Shown: piece by piece, positions 8,150 through 15,701 of the stretch
How the letters are laid out: each line of letters opens with the position of its first letter
Numbering within the stretch: position 1 is the first letter of the stretch
From: Candidatus Peribacteria bacterium
Lineage (GTDB): Bacteria; Patescibacteriota; Gracilibacteria; Peribacterales; Peribacteraceae
Length of the DNA: 64,000 nt
Reading direction: 5' to 3'
Assembly (NCBI GenBank): GCA_023038255.1
Contig: CP082927.1
Coordinates: 1,068,146-1,132,145, forward strand
Notes under the pieces: generated by a model
What the model was told of the DNA's origin: nothing
Seen by the model: the letters and a program-made list of their open reading frames with translations, nothing else
Database searches by the model: none
Program-made: the position numbers and the translations under genes

Positions 8150-8825
8150 GAATTCTGGGAAGACGACGCGGTTCGCACACCAGTCTCCAGAACCATTCGA
8201 GTCCCATTGTCTGGAGCAGAAGTGGAGCGCGCTTTTTTGCACCCGCGAGAAAGTCGAAGGTTCCGCCCACTCCCATCGCAATGCGAACGGATGGCATTTC
8301 TTGTAAGTACTCTGCAATCCACAGATCCTGCTTGGGTGCACCGTAGGCGACAAAAAGAATATGGGGGTGCACGTCGTTAATGCGCGCGATGATGCTGTTT
8401 GCGTCATGCGCTTTCGGCGTCCCGGCGTACGCACCGGCAATCCGCAGATGCGGGTTTTTTGCTTTGAGGGCCTCCGCGGCTTTTTCGGCAATGCCTGGCG
8501 CAGCTCCAAGTAAAAACACGCTGTCCGCTTCGGTGAGCACTGCGCACAATGCCGTGACCGTATCCACACCCGTCACACGCTCCGGCACATACTGCCCGAT
8601 GTACCGCCCCATGGTCACAATCCCCTGGCTGTCCGGCAGATTTAAGTCACTGCGCTGCAACACCTGATGAAAGGCAGGATGTTTCTGTGCTGCAACGAGC
8701 ATCTCGCTGTTCGGGGTCATCACATGATGCTGCCGCTCCGACACAAGCATGTCGGCAAGACGCTCGATAGCCTGTTCACGGGTAATAGCATCGATGGGGA
8801 CGCCGAGGATGGAAATGCGGGACAT
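8082..8825 (-). CDS. WecG/TagA/CpsF family glycosyltransferase
   Basis: Transfers an N-acetylmannosamine-type sugar to a prenyl-linked acceptor on the cytoplasmic side of the membrane (family knowledge). The 247 residues contain the family blocks MTPNSEMLVAA, LNLPDSQGIV with the conserved Asp, VTGVDTV, VFLLGAAPGIAEKAAE, LFVAYGAPKQDLWI and GVGGTFDFLAGAKKRAP. The C-terminal LEWFWRLVCEPRR is the membrane-associating appendage of this family. A TATTCT hexamer ends 8 nt before the ATG, in a context nearly identical to that of the GT2 gene starting at 42168. It would fit a pathway using the UDP-GlcNAc 2-epimerase upstream. Confidence 0.9.
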   Translation of the reverse strand: MSRISILGVPIDAITREQAIERLADMLVSERQHHVMTPNSEMLVAAQKHPAFHQVLQRSDLNLPDSQGIVTMGRYIGQYVPERVTGVDTVTALCAVLTEADSVFLLGAAPGIAEKAAEALKAKNPHLRIAGAYAGTPKAHDANSIIARINDVHPHILFVAYGAPKQDLWIAEYLQEMPSVRIAMGVGGTFDFLAGAKKRAPLLLQTMGLEWFWRLVCEPRRLPRILNAVLVFPFLVILRQRSDVVAR

Positions 8826-8886
8826 GTGCGGACAGAATATCAGAGATCGGTTATTATCATGTCCTTTCTTCTGTTACTCTTTCACC

Positions 8887-9549
8887 ATGCGTCTGATAGT
8901 CACATTTCTGGCAGCAACAACGGCACTCGTTTTGGCGGGCTGCGCTGCGCAGGCTGAAGTGACGGAAAGCGGTGCGGAGTTTAAAACATCCGGCAGCAGC
9001 GCATCGTCCGTTGCCCCTGTCATGACAAAAGTAACCGAGCGTTTTCAGAGCGGCGGCATGCTGCACATGGGCAGTACTAACGCCCCTGTCTCCATGATTC
9101 TTTTTGTGAATCACTCAAGTCCGTATTCGCAGCAATTTCACACGACGCTCCTCCCCCGGTTAATTGAAGACTTCATCTCGAAGAACACGCTCCAGATCGG
9201 GGTGGTTCCTGTCAGTTTCGCAAAATATGCACAGAGCGATGCGAGCGCTTCCATGTTGATTTGTGCCACACTGCAGGGCAAAGGACAGGAGATGAATGAT
9301 CTCCTCTTCTCAAAAGTAAATCCGGCCACACTGCAAAAGCAGGTAACAGACATGGGACTGAACTCCGCCACTTTCGCAGACTGTCTGAAAGGTCCGACAC
9401 TGCAGTCAGCACTTGCTGCCGGAAAAGCGCTCGTAGCATCGTACAATGTCACACTGGCACCGACGTACGTCATTGATGAAACACTGCATGTCGGACTGCC
9501 CGAATATGCGGATCTGCGCGGACAGATTACTGCGGCTCTTGCTGACTGA
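8887..9549 (+). CDS. DsbA/thioredoxin-fold lipoprotein lacking active-site cysteines
   Basis: A 220-residue exported lipoprotein: the signal peptide ends in the lipobox LVLAGC (lipidated Cys19), then a Ser/Ala linker. The DsbA-like fold follows, with SMILFVNHSSPYSQQFHTTLLPRL, an inserted helical region, and a cis-Pro loop APTYVIDETLHVGLPEY near the end. Where oxidoreductases have CPYC this protein has Ser78-Pro79-Tyr80-Ser81, so dithiol chemistry is not expected. The start at 8887 is chosen because the signal peptide begins there and a TACTCT hexamer ends 6 nt upstream; longer in-frame starts have no such support. The 3' end overlaps the convergent DUF167 gene by 23 nt. A binding or chaperone role is possible. 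Confidence 0.8.
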   Translation: MRLIVTFLAATTALVLAGCAAQAEVTESGAEFKTSGSSASSVAPVMTKVTERFQSGGMLHMGSTNAPVSMILFVNHSSPYSQQFHTTLLPRLIEDFISKNTLQIGVVPVSFAKYAQSDASASMLICATLQGKGQEMNDLLFSKVNPATLQKQVTDMGLNSATFADCLKGPTLQSALAAGKALVASYNVTLAPTYVIDETLHVGLPEYADLRGQITAALAD

Positions 9550-9805
9550 TTCGTACAAGTTTTACCCGTGCTGTGGCACCGGACAGGATGCGGATGTGTG
9601 ATGCCGGTACAGAGAAGATGCCGGCCAGAAACCGGACCAGTGCAACATTCGCCTTGCTGTCTTCCGGGACCGCAGCAAGATCTATCTTCAGACTGCCGTC
9701 ACTCATCACGTCTTTGATCTGTGTTACTTTTGCATGAGGCCGGACGCGAACAGCCACGGTGATGGCACCCTCTGCAGCAAGCCGCTTGATAAGTGCATCG
9801 GTCAT
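9527..9805 (-). CDS. DUF167 (YggU-like) protein
   Basis: The product is 92 residues from the ATG at 9805. The DUF167 core is visible: ITVAVRVRPHAKVTQI, then LKIDLAAVPEDSKANVALVRFLAGIF and a final strand HIRILSGATARVKLVRI. The family is small, widely conserved and of unknown biochemical function. The start is 4 nt after the trmD stop, so the two are co-transcribed. A longer in-frame start at 9850 would overlap trmD and is less likely. Confidence 0.85.
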   Translation of the reverse strand: MTDALIKRLAAEGAITVAVRVRPHAKVTQIKDVMSDGSLKIDLAAVPEDSKANVALVRFLAGIFSVPASHIRILSGATARVKLVRISQQEPQ

Positions 9806-9809
9806 GTGT

Positions 9810-10484
9810 TTACCGGAGTTGTGATTTCCTCCACTTCTGAATCTCCGCATGATGCCCGCCCATCAGGACATCAGGCACTTGAAGTCCGCGGAATTCCGCC
9901 GGTTTCGTATAGTGCGGATACTCTTTTTTCCGGTCGAGCGCAGGGCTGAAGCTTTCCTCTTCCGCTGATGCCTCGTGTCCGAGGACGCCGGGAATGTGCC
10001 GCGCCACCGCATCGACCAAAACCATCGCAGGTAATTCCCCACCGGTCAGCACATAATCACCAATACTCATCTCCTCATCAATCCATCCCCCATCAATCAC
10101 CCGCTGATCAATCCCTTCGTAATGCCCGCACACCAATATCAACCATTCCTTCGTCGATGCAATACTCTCCACCATTTCCTGCTCAAGCCTTTTTCCCCGC
10201 GGTGAAAAATAAATCCGATACGGCTTCACCTCATCACCCATAACCGTTAACCCTTCAGCCGTAATCTTCTCAATAGCATCCACCAGAATATCCACCCGCA
10301 TCACCATGCCCGCCCCACCTCCATACGGCGTGTCATCCACCTGATGATAGGCACCGATTCCAAACGACCGGAGATCATGAAAATGGATGTCGAGCTTCCC
10401 CTCATCCTGCGCACGCTTCAAAATGGACTCCGTCAGAGGCCCTTCAAACATGCCGGGAAACAGGGTTAAAATATCGATTCGCAT
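9810..10484 (-). CDS. trmD: tRNA (guanine-N1-)-methyltransferase
   Basis: Methylates G37 of tRNAs with S-adenosylmethionine, preventing frameshifts. The product is 224 residues from MRIDILTLFPGMF. SPOUT-class trefoil-knot motifs are present: DDTPYGGGAGMVMR, LVCGHYEGIDQRV and SIGDYVLTGGELPAMVLVDAV. The C-terminal region has the usual PHYTKPAEFRGLQVPDVLMGGHH. The ATG at 10484 is preferred over an in-frame start at 10535 because families start at this MRIDILTLFP block. Confidence 0.97.
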   Translation of the reverse strand: MRIDILTLFPGMFEGPLTESILKRAQDEGKLDIHFHDLRSFGIGAYHQVDDTPYGGGAGMVMRVDILVDAIEKITAEGLTVMGDEVKPYRIYFSPRGKRLEQEMVESIASTKEWLILVCGHYEGIDQRVIDGGWIDEEMSIGDYVLTGGELPAMVLVDAVARHIPGVLGHEASAEEESFSPALDRKKEYPHYTKPAEFRGLQVPDVLMGGHHAEIQKWRKSQLR

Positions 10485-10540
10485 AAGAGCGCTTAGTTTA
10501 CCTGCTTGCCACATCCTCCGAAAGAGAGGCTGCAATCCTG

Positions 10541-10574
10541 CCTAGAAGCTGAAAGCTAGAAGCTATAAGCTAGC
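10541..10574 (+). repeat. AGCTAGAAGCT-type repeat string
   Basis: Imperfect iterations of a unit close to AGAAGCT, directly upstream of the ATG at 10578. Related strings occur at 25217-25241, 30637-30668 and, shorter, near 36492. The last unit supplies a TAAGCT hexamer 6 nt before the start codon. Confidence 0.7.
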
Positions 10575-10577
10575 CTC

Positions 10578-11537
10578 ATGGCTTTTCCTCTCATCGACAT
10601 CCTCATCCCGACCTACGAGGCGGATCCCGTGCATCTGCGGGCGGCCATCGAATCGGCAATAGCCCAGACGGAAACGCGCTGGCGATTACTTGTAAACGAT
10701 GATCATTCCGAGTCCAATGTCCGGTCAAGTGTGGAGCCTTTCATGCGCGATTCGCGCGTCTTTTTTCTGAAGAACAACAGACGGTACGGTATTGGCGGAA
10801 ACTGGAATCTGTCTCTGGAAAAAGGAGAGGCAGAGTACGTGCAGTTCCTGTTTCAGGACGACGTGTGGGAACCGACGTATCTGGAAAAAATGCTGGCAGC
10901 TCTTCAGGCACATCCGACAGCAGGCTTTGCAGCGGCTGACCACACCTACGACTGCAGCGAGAGTACTGCGAATGCGTACAAGTACCAGGAAGTGCGCGCT
11001 ATCCGGAACGAGATTTTGCAGAACGGACTCCAGAGCGGCCAGGAGCTATTGCACACATGGATCAAGCGCCAGCTGCATCCGAACCTCATCGGCGAACCGA
11101 GTTTTGTCATGCTCCGTCAGTCACTCATCCGGCAGATCGGATTTTTTGCGGAGGACCTGCCACAGTTTCTGGACGTGGAATACTGGCTCCGGGCTCTTTC
11201 GAAATCCGATATTGTCTACGTGAAAGAAAATCTGGGCTCCTTCCGTGTGCATCCTAAAGGTGCCAGTGCGCAGAACGAGGAATCCGGTGCCGGCATTTAT
11301 GACCGCCTTCTCTGTTTCGACAAATTGATTCTGACGCTCCCGTGGTTCGGAAAAACAATGAGAATTGCAAAAAAAGCGCGCAAGGATGCCCTTGTTGTCA
11401 TGATCCGGAAGTTCTTCGAACGCCGCAAGAACAAGCAGAAAACCCCGATGAGCGGCAACGGGAAAAAGATGAAGATGTTCGCACTGAATCATCCGCTTCT
11501 GGTCACAGGAGCACTGCTGAAAGCGCTGATTAAATAA
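10578..11537 (+). CDS. Glycosyltransferase family 2
   Basis: The 319-residue GT-A enzyme begins with IDILIPTYEADPVHLRAAIESA. It has the nucleotide-binding VNDDHSES near residue 40 and a DxD-like FQDDVWEP near residue 95. The acceptor-side region includes FVMLRQSLIRQIGFFAEDL and DVEYWLRALS. It transfers an activated sugar to a glycan acceptor in the cytoplasm, specificity unknown. The C-terminus is basic. The 3' end overlaps the convergent korB gene by 8 nt. Confidence 0.88.
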   Translation: MAFPLIDILIPTYEADPVHLRAAIESAIAQTETRWRLLVNDDHSESNVRSSVEPFMRDSRVFFLKNNRRYGIGGNWNLSLEKGEAEYVQFLFQDDVWEPTYLEKMLAALQAHPTAGFAAADHTYDCSESTANAYKYQEVRAIRNEILQNGLQSGQELLHTWIKRQLHPNLIGEPSFVMLRQSLIRQIGFFAEDLPQFLDVEYWLRALSKSDIVYVKENLGSFRVHPKGASAQNEESGAGIYDRLLCFDKLILTLPWFGKTMRIAKKARKDALVVMIRKFFERRKNKQKTPMSGNGKKMKMFALNHPLLVTGALLKALIK

Positions 11538-12417
11538 GCTGCTGCATCAGGCCACTCACATCCTGCACCTGCACTTCATCTACCAGCATCGTCTTTTTAT
11601 TCTGACGCGGCACCAGCTGCTCATAGAAGCTCGGCACCTCTTCATTCTGATACAGAATGCCGGTCGCAATCCTCTCCGATGTATCGACTGCCAGCTGACG
11701 CGCTTTCACAAAATCCGAGGTGTCATGACCTTCAAGGTGATAGCAGCGGTCGAGCAGGTACTGATGGGTCGCGAAGTAGTTATACGTCGGACATGCCTGC
11801 AGGAAATCGACGAAGGCAAAGCCGCGGTGCGCGAGGGCTTTTTTCAGGATATCTGTCATCTGCGGAATATCTCCGGAGAAGCCGCGGGCAACGAAAGTGG
11901 GCTCAAGCGAGAACACAAAATCCATGCTCGGAAGAGTCTGTTCCGGAATGCCGTTCGGGGCCGCGTTCATCTTCTTTCCCTGAGGGGTCAGACTGCTCGC
12001 CTGTCCGGTTGTAAGTCCGTAGTTCCCGTTGTTGTGAAGCACAAACACGATCGGATAATTACTGCGTATGGCATGGACCAGGTGACCGACTCCTTCCGAA
12101 AAACTCGCGCCATCACCACCGAAAGCAATGACCGGCATCTTCATGTTTGCGATTTTTGCAGCAGCAGCAAACGGCATCACACGGCCATGCAGTCCATGGA
12201 AGCGGTATCCTTCAATTTTGTCTGAACCGTTTCCGTGGCAACCGACATCGTAACAGAGAAGCACTTCGTGCGGCTGGAGGCCGAGCTCAGACAGTGCACG
12301 CTTCACCGCAGTCCAGATACCGTAGTCCCCGCAGCCGTCACACCACGTACACCTGTTCTCGGAATGATACTCAAGCGGAGAAATGCTGGGGCCGGTGAGA
12401 TCGAGTTTGATGGACAT
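11530..12417 (-). CDS. korB: 2-oxoacid:acceptor oxidoreductase, beta subunit
   Basis: Thiamine-diphosphate subunit of a 2-oxoglutarate/pyruvate-type oxidoreductase that makes acyl-CoA and reduces a small electron carrier. The 295 residues start at MSIKLDLTG. CTWCDGCGDYG holds the iron-sulfur cysteines, and the ThDP motif runs through FGGDGASFSEGVGHLVHAIR to NNGNYGLTTGQAS. A further Cys in DFLQACPTYN matches the fourth ligand region. The start is 2 nt after the korA stop, with no Shine-Dalgarno sequence, so translation is probably coupled. Substrate (2-oxoglutarate, pyruvate or a branched acid) is not decided by the sequence. Confidence 0.93.
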   Translation of the reverse strand: MSIKLDLTGPSISPLEYHSENRCTWCDGCGDYGIWTAVKRALSELGLQPHEVLLCYDVGCHGNGSDKIEGYRFHGLHGRVMPFAAAAKIANMKMPVIAFGGDGASFSEGVGHLVHAIRSNYPIVFVLHNNGNYGLTTGQASSLTPQGKKMNAAPNGIPEQTLPSMDFVFSLEPTFVARGFSGDIPQMTDILKKALAHRGFAFVDFLQACPTYNYFATHQYLLDRCYHLEGHDTSDFVKARQLAVDTSERIATGILYQNEEVPSFYEQLVPRQNKKTMLVDEVQVQDVSGLMQQLI

Positions 12418-12418
12418 G

Positions 12419-14197
12419 TTATTTGGAAAGATACTGATGAACCGCCTGCAGTAATTCGTAGTAGAAGAACGGCCGGCCGTCATATTTCAGAAGCACATTA
12501 CTTTCCTGCGTCCCGCACTGCATGCGCAAAAGCTGAAGGAGTTGCGCCTGATAGCTGCACTCAATAAAGAGCACTCTCTTTGCCTTCTTTGTAAGCTCCT
12601 CGTACATCTCTGTTTTGAGCGGCCACAGATACGTGTAGTGCAGGTACCCGACCTTCTTTTTGGTGAGTGACGGATCGTTGAGTACGTCCAGCATGACGCC
12701 TTTGTTCGAGCCCCAGCTGACAATCAGAAGATCGAGCTTTGCATTTCCCGGCTCCGGCATGGTGTCGCCATAGAAAAACTCCGGCTCCGGCAATACGTTC
12801 TTCAAAACAGCAGCTTTCCGCATACGCTTTTCCATCTGCGCAACCGCATTGTCTGCCGATTCACTGACACTTCCATCCGGACTGTGCTCGTCACCCTGTG
12901 CACAATAGGTCGCAGCGTTAGCACCCGGCAACCACCGCTTGCTGATGCCATCTTTGGCAGTCGGATCGTAACGGTCACTGCTCTTCAGCTTCTTCAGATC
13001 TGCTGATGCTGTGACAAGTTTGCCGCGGACAATCTTCGCCTTTTTCTGATCGTACGCCTTCTGGGTGTAAATGCCTTCGGCCGTGTGCTTGTCGGTGAGG
13101 ACAATGACAGGCGTCTGGAATTCCTCGGCAATATTGAAGGCCTTCGGCATGAGGTGAAAAGCATCTTCGGCGTCGCTCACGCTCAGCACACACCGGGCAA
13201 ATTCTCCGTGAGCAGAGTGCACAGCCATCAGGAGATCTCCCTGCGCAGTCCATGTCGGGAGTCCTGTGGCAGGACCCGGGCGCTGCGCTAGAACAATGAC
13301 TGCGGGATTTTCGATCATCGCATCCATCGAGATGGTTTCGGTCATCAGGTCAAACCCTCCACCGGATGTAGCGGTGATGGCGCGTGTTCCCATATGCATC
13401 GCGCCGCTCATCATCTGAGCAGCTGTAATTTCATCTTCCGCCTGTTTGATGGCCATACCGGTTTCGTTTTGAATCTCGGCAATATAGGACAGTAACGGTG
13501 ACGACGGCGTCATCGGATAGCCTGCGTAGAAGCGACAGCCCGCATGCACAATCCCGAGTCCCATCGCCTGGCTGCCTGTCAGAAGCAACTGGTCTTTCCA
13601 CTTTTTATCCGGCTTCGGAAGCGCAACGGAGAGGGTGCAACCGGACTCTGTGCAGACTGCAAATCCTTCGTCTATACAGCGCATATTCATCTCCAGCAGA
13701 TCTTTCTTGCTCGCGAACCGCTCCCCGACCAGACTCTTCAGAAGCTTGATATCGCCCCCAACCGCACACCAGATGAACGAACTGAAAATCACGTTCGCGA
13801 GAATCGGCTTGGCCTGCATTTTCTGCAGCATCTGATGAATAGGCAGATACACCACCTGCACTTTCTGCTTCTTCAGAAGTGCTTCATCGGCCTTCGAAAA
13901 TTTCCAGACTTTCGTGTCATGGATGATGGTACCGCCTTCCTTGAGGTCCATGAGGTTATGTTCAAACCCGTGATGGTTGAGCGTGATCAGCACATCCACC
14001 TGCTCCTCCGAACTCTGGATAAGATGATCCGACACATCAATCTGATAGCTGCCGTGTCCGCCTTTAATAAGCGACATGTATTCGCGATAGCCAAATACAC
14101 AGTAGCCGGAACGCTTGAACGCCTTTGCGAGAATCTCGCCGATGGAAATGATTCCCTGGCCTGATGCGCCGACGATTTTCAGAGAAAGACGACTCAT
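12419..14197 (-). CDS. korA: 2-oxoacid:acceptor oxidoreductase, fused gamma-alpha subunit
   Basis: The 592-residue protein joins two subunits. Residues 1 to ~190 are the gamma (CoA-binding) domain, starting LSLKIVGASGQGIISIGEIL. Residues ~215-590 are the alpha (pyrimidine-binding) domain, with GCRFYAGYPMTPSSPLL, QAEDEITAAQMMSGA, TATSGGGFDLMTE and RPGPATGLPT. It pairs with KorB to oxidise 2-oxoacids. The ATG at 14197 overlaps the flavodoxin stop by 4 nt (ATGA). No ferredoxin or delta subunit gene is nearby, so the flavodoxin is the likely electron acceptor. With the acyl-CoA synthetase at 15702 this gives substrate-level ATP formation. Confidence 0.94.
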   Translation of the reverse strand: MSRLSLKIVGASGQGIISIGEILAKAFKRSGYCVFGYREYMSLIKGGHGSYQIDVSDHLIQSSEEQVDVLITLNHHGFEHNLMDLKEGGTIIHDTKVWKFSKADEALLKKQKVQVVYLPIHQMLQKMQAKPILANVIFSSFIWCAVGGDIKLLKSLVGERFASKKDLLEMNMRCIDEGFAVCTESGCTLSVALPKPDKKWKDQLLLTGSQAMGLGIVHAGCRFYAGYPMTPSSPLLSYIAEIQNETGMAIKQAEDEITAAQMMSGAMHMGTRAITATSGGGFDLMTETISMDAMIENPAVIVLAQRPGPATGLPTWTAQGDLLMAVHSAHGEFARCVLSVSDAEDAFHLMPKAFNIAEEFQTPVIVLTDKHTAEGIYTQKAYDQKKAKIVRGKLVTASADLKKLKSSDRYDPTAKDGISKRWLPGANAATYCAQGDEHSPDGSVSESADNAVAQMEKRMRKAAVLKNVLPEPEFFYGDTMPEPGNAKLDLLIVSWGSNKGVMLDVLNDPSLTKKKVGYLHYTYLWPLKTEMYEELTKKAKRVLFIECSYQAQLLQLLRMQCGTQESNVLLKYDGRPFFYYELLQAVHQYLSK

Positions 14198-14637
14198 GCT
14201 TTCTGCAGGGTAGCAGCCCACTTCTCCACCGTCTTCTCCTGACCGTAAGGCTCGTTGATGATTCTGAGTGTCGGTTTGACGAGTGTCCCACCATGGGATG
14301 TCACAAACTCCTCCATGTGATCCGCTGCGGCACAGGTGAAATGATACCGGTCATCCCCAAGTCCAATGACCGCAACGCGCTTCCCCGCCAGATCGATCTG
14401 CGCTGCGCGATCCATCAGCAGTGCAAACATATGCGGATTAAGCTGGCCTTCCGGTCCGCCTGTATTCCACGTGCTGGTTGCCAGAACCAGCACATCGCCC
14501 CGCAAAAGATCCCCGGGCTGCGCGAGTTCCGCACGCTGCTTTTCCGCTGTCACACCTGTAAGCGACGCAATAAGCCGGTCAACGACATATTCCGTGTGAC
14601 CACTCGTGGAAGCGTAGATAATGTGCAGAGAGGACAT
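14194..14637 (-). CDS. Flavodoxin
   Basis: A 147-residue FMN electron carrier. The phosphate-binding loop is at the N-terminus (IIYASTSGHTEYVVDRL), with isoalloxazine-flanking loops TSTWNTGGPEGQLNP and GLGDDRYHFTCAAADHMEEF. It is the first gene of a flavodoxin-korA-korB operon joined by a 4-nt overlap, which suggests it takes electrons from the 2-oxoacid oxidoreductase in place of ferredoxin. A TACAAT hexamer ends 8 nt before the ATG. Confidence 0.92.
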   Translation of the reverse strand: MSSLHIIYASTSGHTEYVVDRLIASLTGVTAEKQRAELAQPGDLLRGDVLVLATSTWNTGGPEGQLNPHMFALLMDRAAQIDLAGKRVAVIGLGDDRYHFTCAAADHMEEFVTSHGGTLVKPTLRIINEPYGQEKTVEKWAATLQKA

Positions 14638-14712
14638 TGGTCAGCATTGTAGACAGGAAAACGGTGAGAAAATAGTGCAGATATCGTCAAAAATACGTTA
14701 GAATGCGTTATA

Positions 14713-14741
14713 TTGTCATATTTTAATAAGTATGTTATAAT
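14713..14741 (+). promoter_or_regulatory. Strong leaderless-type promoter
   Basis: TTGTCA at 14713-14718, 17-nt spacer, perfect TATAAT at 14736-14741, then 6 nt to the ATG at 14748. A start site about 7 nt after the -10 would fall on the A of the ATG. Confidence 0.8.
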
Positions 14742-14747
14742 AAACAT

Positions 14748-15692
14748 ATGACAAACACCCCATCGTCTTTAGGAAGCCAAGAGCAACAGCACCCGGAGCC
14801 GCAAAAAGACCCTGCAATGATTGAAGCAGCGATCGGACAAACGATCGATCTTTCCGATGTCACCATGTCTCCGGAACCAAACGAGGATGCAGAAAAGAGC
14901 GTAGAAATGCAGACCATTCCCTACGCACTCACGGTCAGACCTGAACATAGAAACGGCATTCAGAAAAAGAAAGTAAAATATGAAAACATCATTATGCAGG
15001 CAGGCACACGGGCGCTCGAACAAGAGCGACAACAGTGTGGATTAGTTATCTTCAATGCACTTTTATCCGAAGAGGGAGTGGCGCGCTACAACGACTGCCT
15101 GCAGACATTGCAAGCGATCTATGCGGGGCAGCGATGCCCGATTATTCTTTTTACGGAATACTTCAAACACCTGGCGCAATACTGTGACATGCTCGCAACG
15201 GGGCCAAACGGCGAAGTTGCGGAAAACCCACTGAACCTTCGCACTCTCTCCGCCCCCACCCGCGCTCCCACTGCCCAGCCTGTTGAAGGCAGACAATTAA
15301 CCATCCGCGAGCAGGTTCTTGCAAAACTCAAAGCGAAACAAATGGCAAAAGAGGAAGAGGACGCACAAGCCAGACTCGCACAGGCAAATGAGCAGCAGAA
15401 AGCACCGATCGGAATTGATCTGACGGACGACAATAAGGATGCAATCCTACGCAGAGCTCTTGAAAGTACACGTCGAACCAATGCAAGCGGCGGATTCGGA
15501 ACTCTGGAAGACCGCATTACCACACACATAGGCACGTACCTTCTGCAAAACAATGAGGCATTCAGAGATGATGTCTACGCAGACACCAAAGAATCCGTGG
15601 AACGTTACCTGTCACCCGGAGAAACCTGGGACGACGAAACATTCTATAAAATCTGGAATGAAATAGCTGCCCTCGCAGACACACAGGACTAA
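14748..15692 (+). CDS. Hypothetical protein
   Basis: A 314-residue protein of no recognised family. The first ~60 residues are Pro/Glu/Gln-rich and probably unstructured. A central region around LDPs absent but rich in helices follows, then a charged coiled-coil-like segment (about residues 180-220, LAKLKAKQMAKEEEDAQARLA). The C-terminal ~90 residues form a separate acidic domain. There is no signal peptide or membrane segment, so it is probably cytoplasmic. It has the strongest promoter of the region and ends 9 nt before the acyl-CoA synthetase gene, which likely shares its transcript. Confidence 0.72.
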   Translation: MTNTPSSLGSQEQQHPEPQKDPAMIEAAIGQTIDLSDVTMSPEPNEDAEKSVEMQTIPYALTVRPEHRNGIQKKKVKYENIIMQAGTRALEQERQQCGLVIFNALLSEEGVARYNDCLQTLQAIYAGQRCPIILFTEYFKHLAQYCDMLATGPNGEVAENPLNLRTLSAPTRAPTAQPVEGRQLTIREQVLAKLKAKQMAKEEEDAQARLAQANEQQKAPIGIDLTDDNKDAILRRALESTRRTNASGGFGTLEDRITTHIGTYLLQNNEAFRDDVYADTKESVERYLSPGETWDDETFYKIWNEIAALADTQD

Positions 15693-15701
15693 GCTGCCTT
15701 C

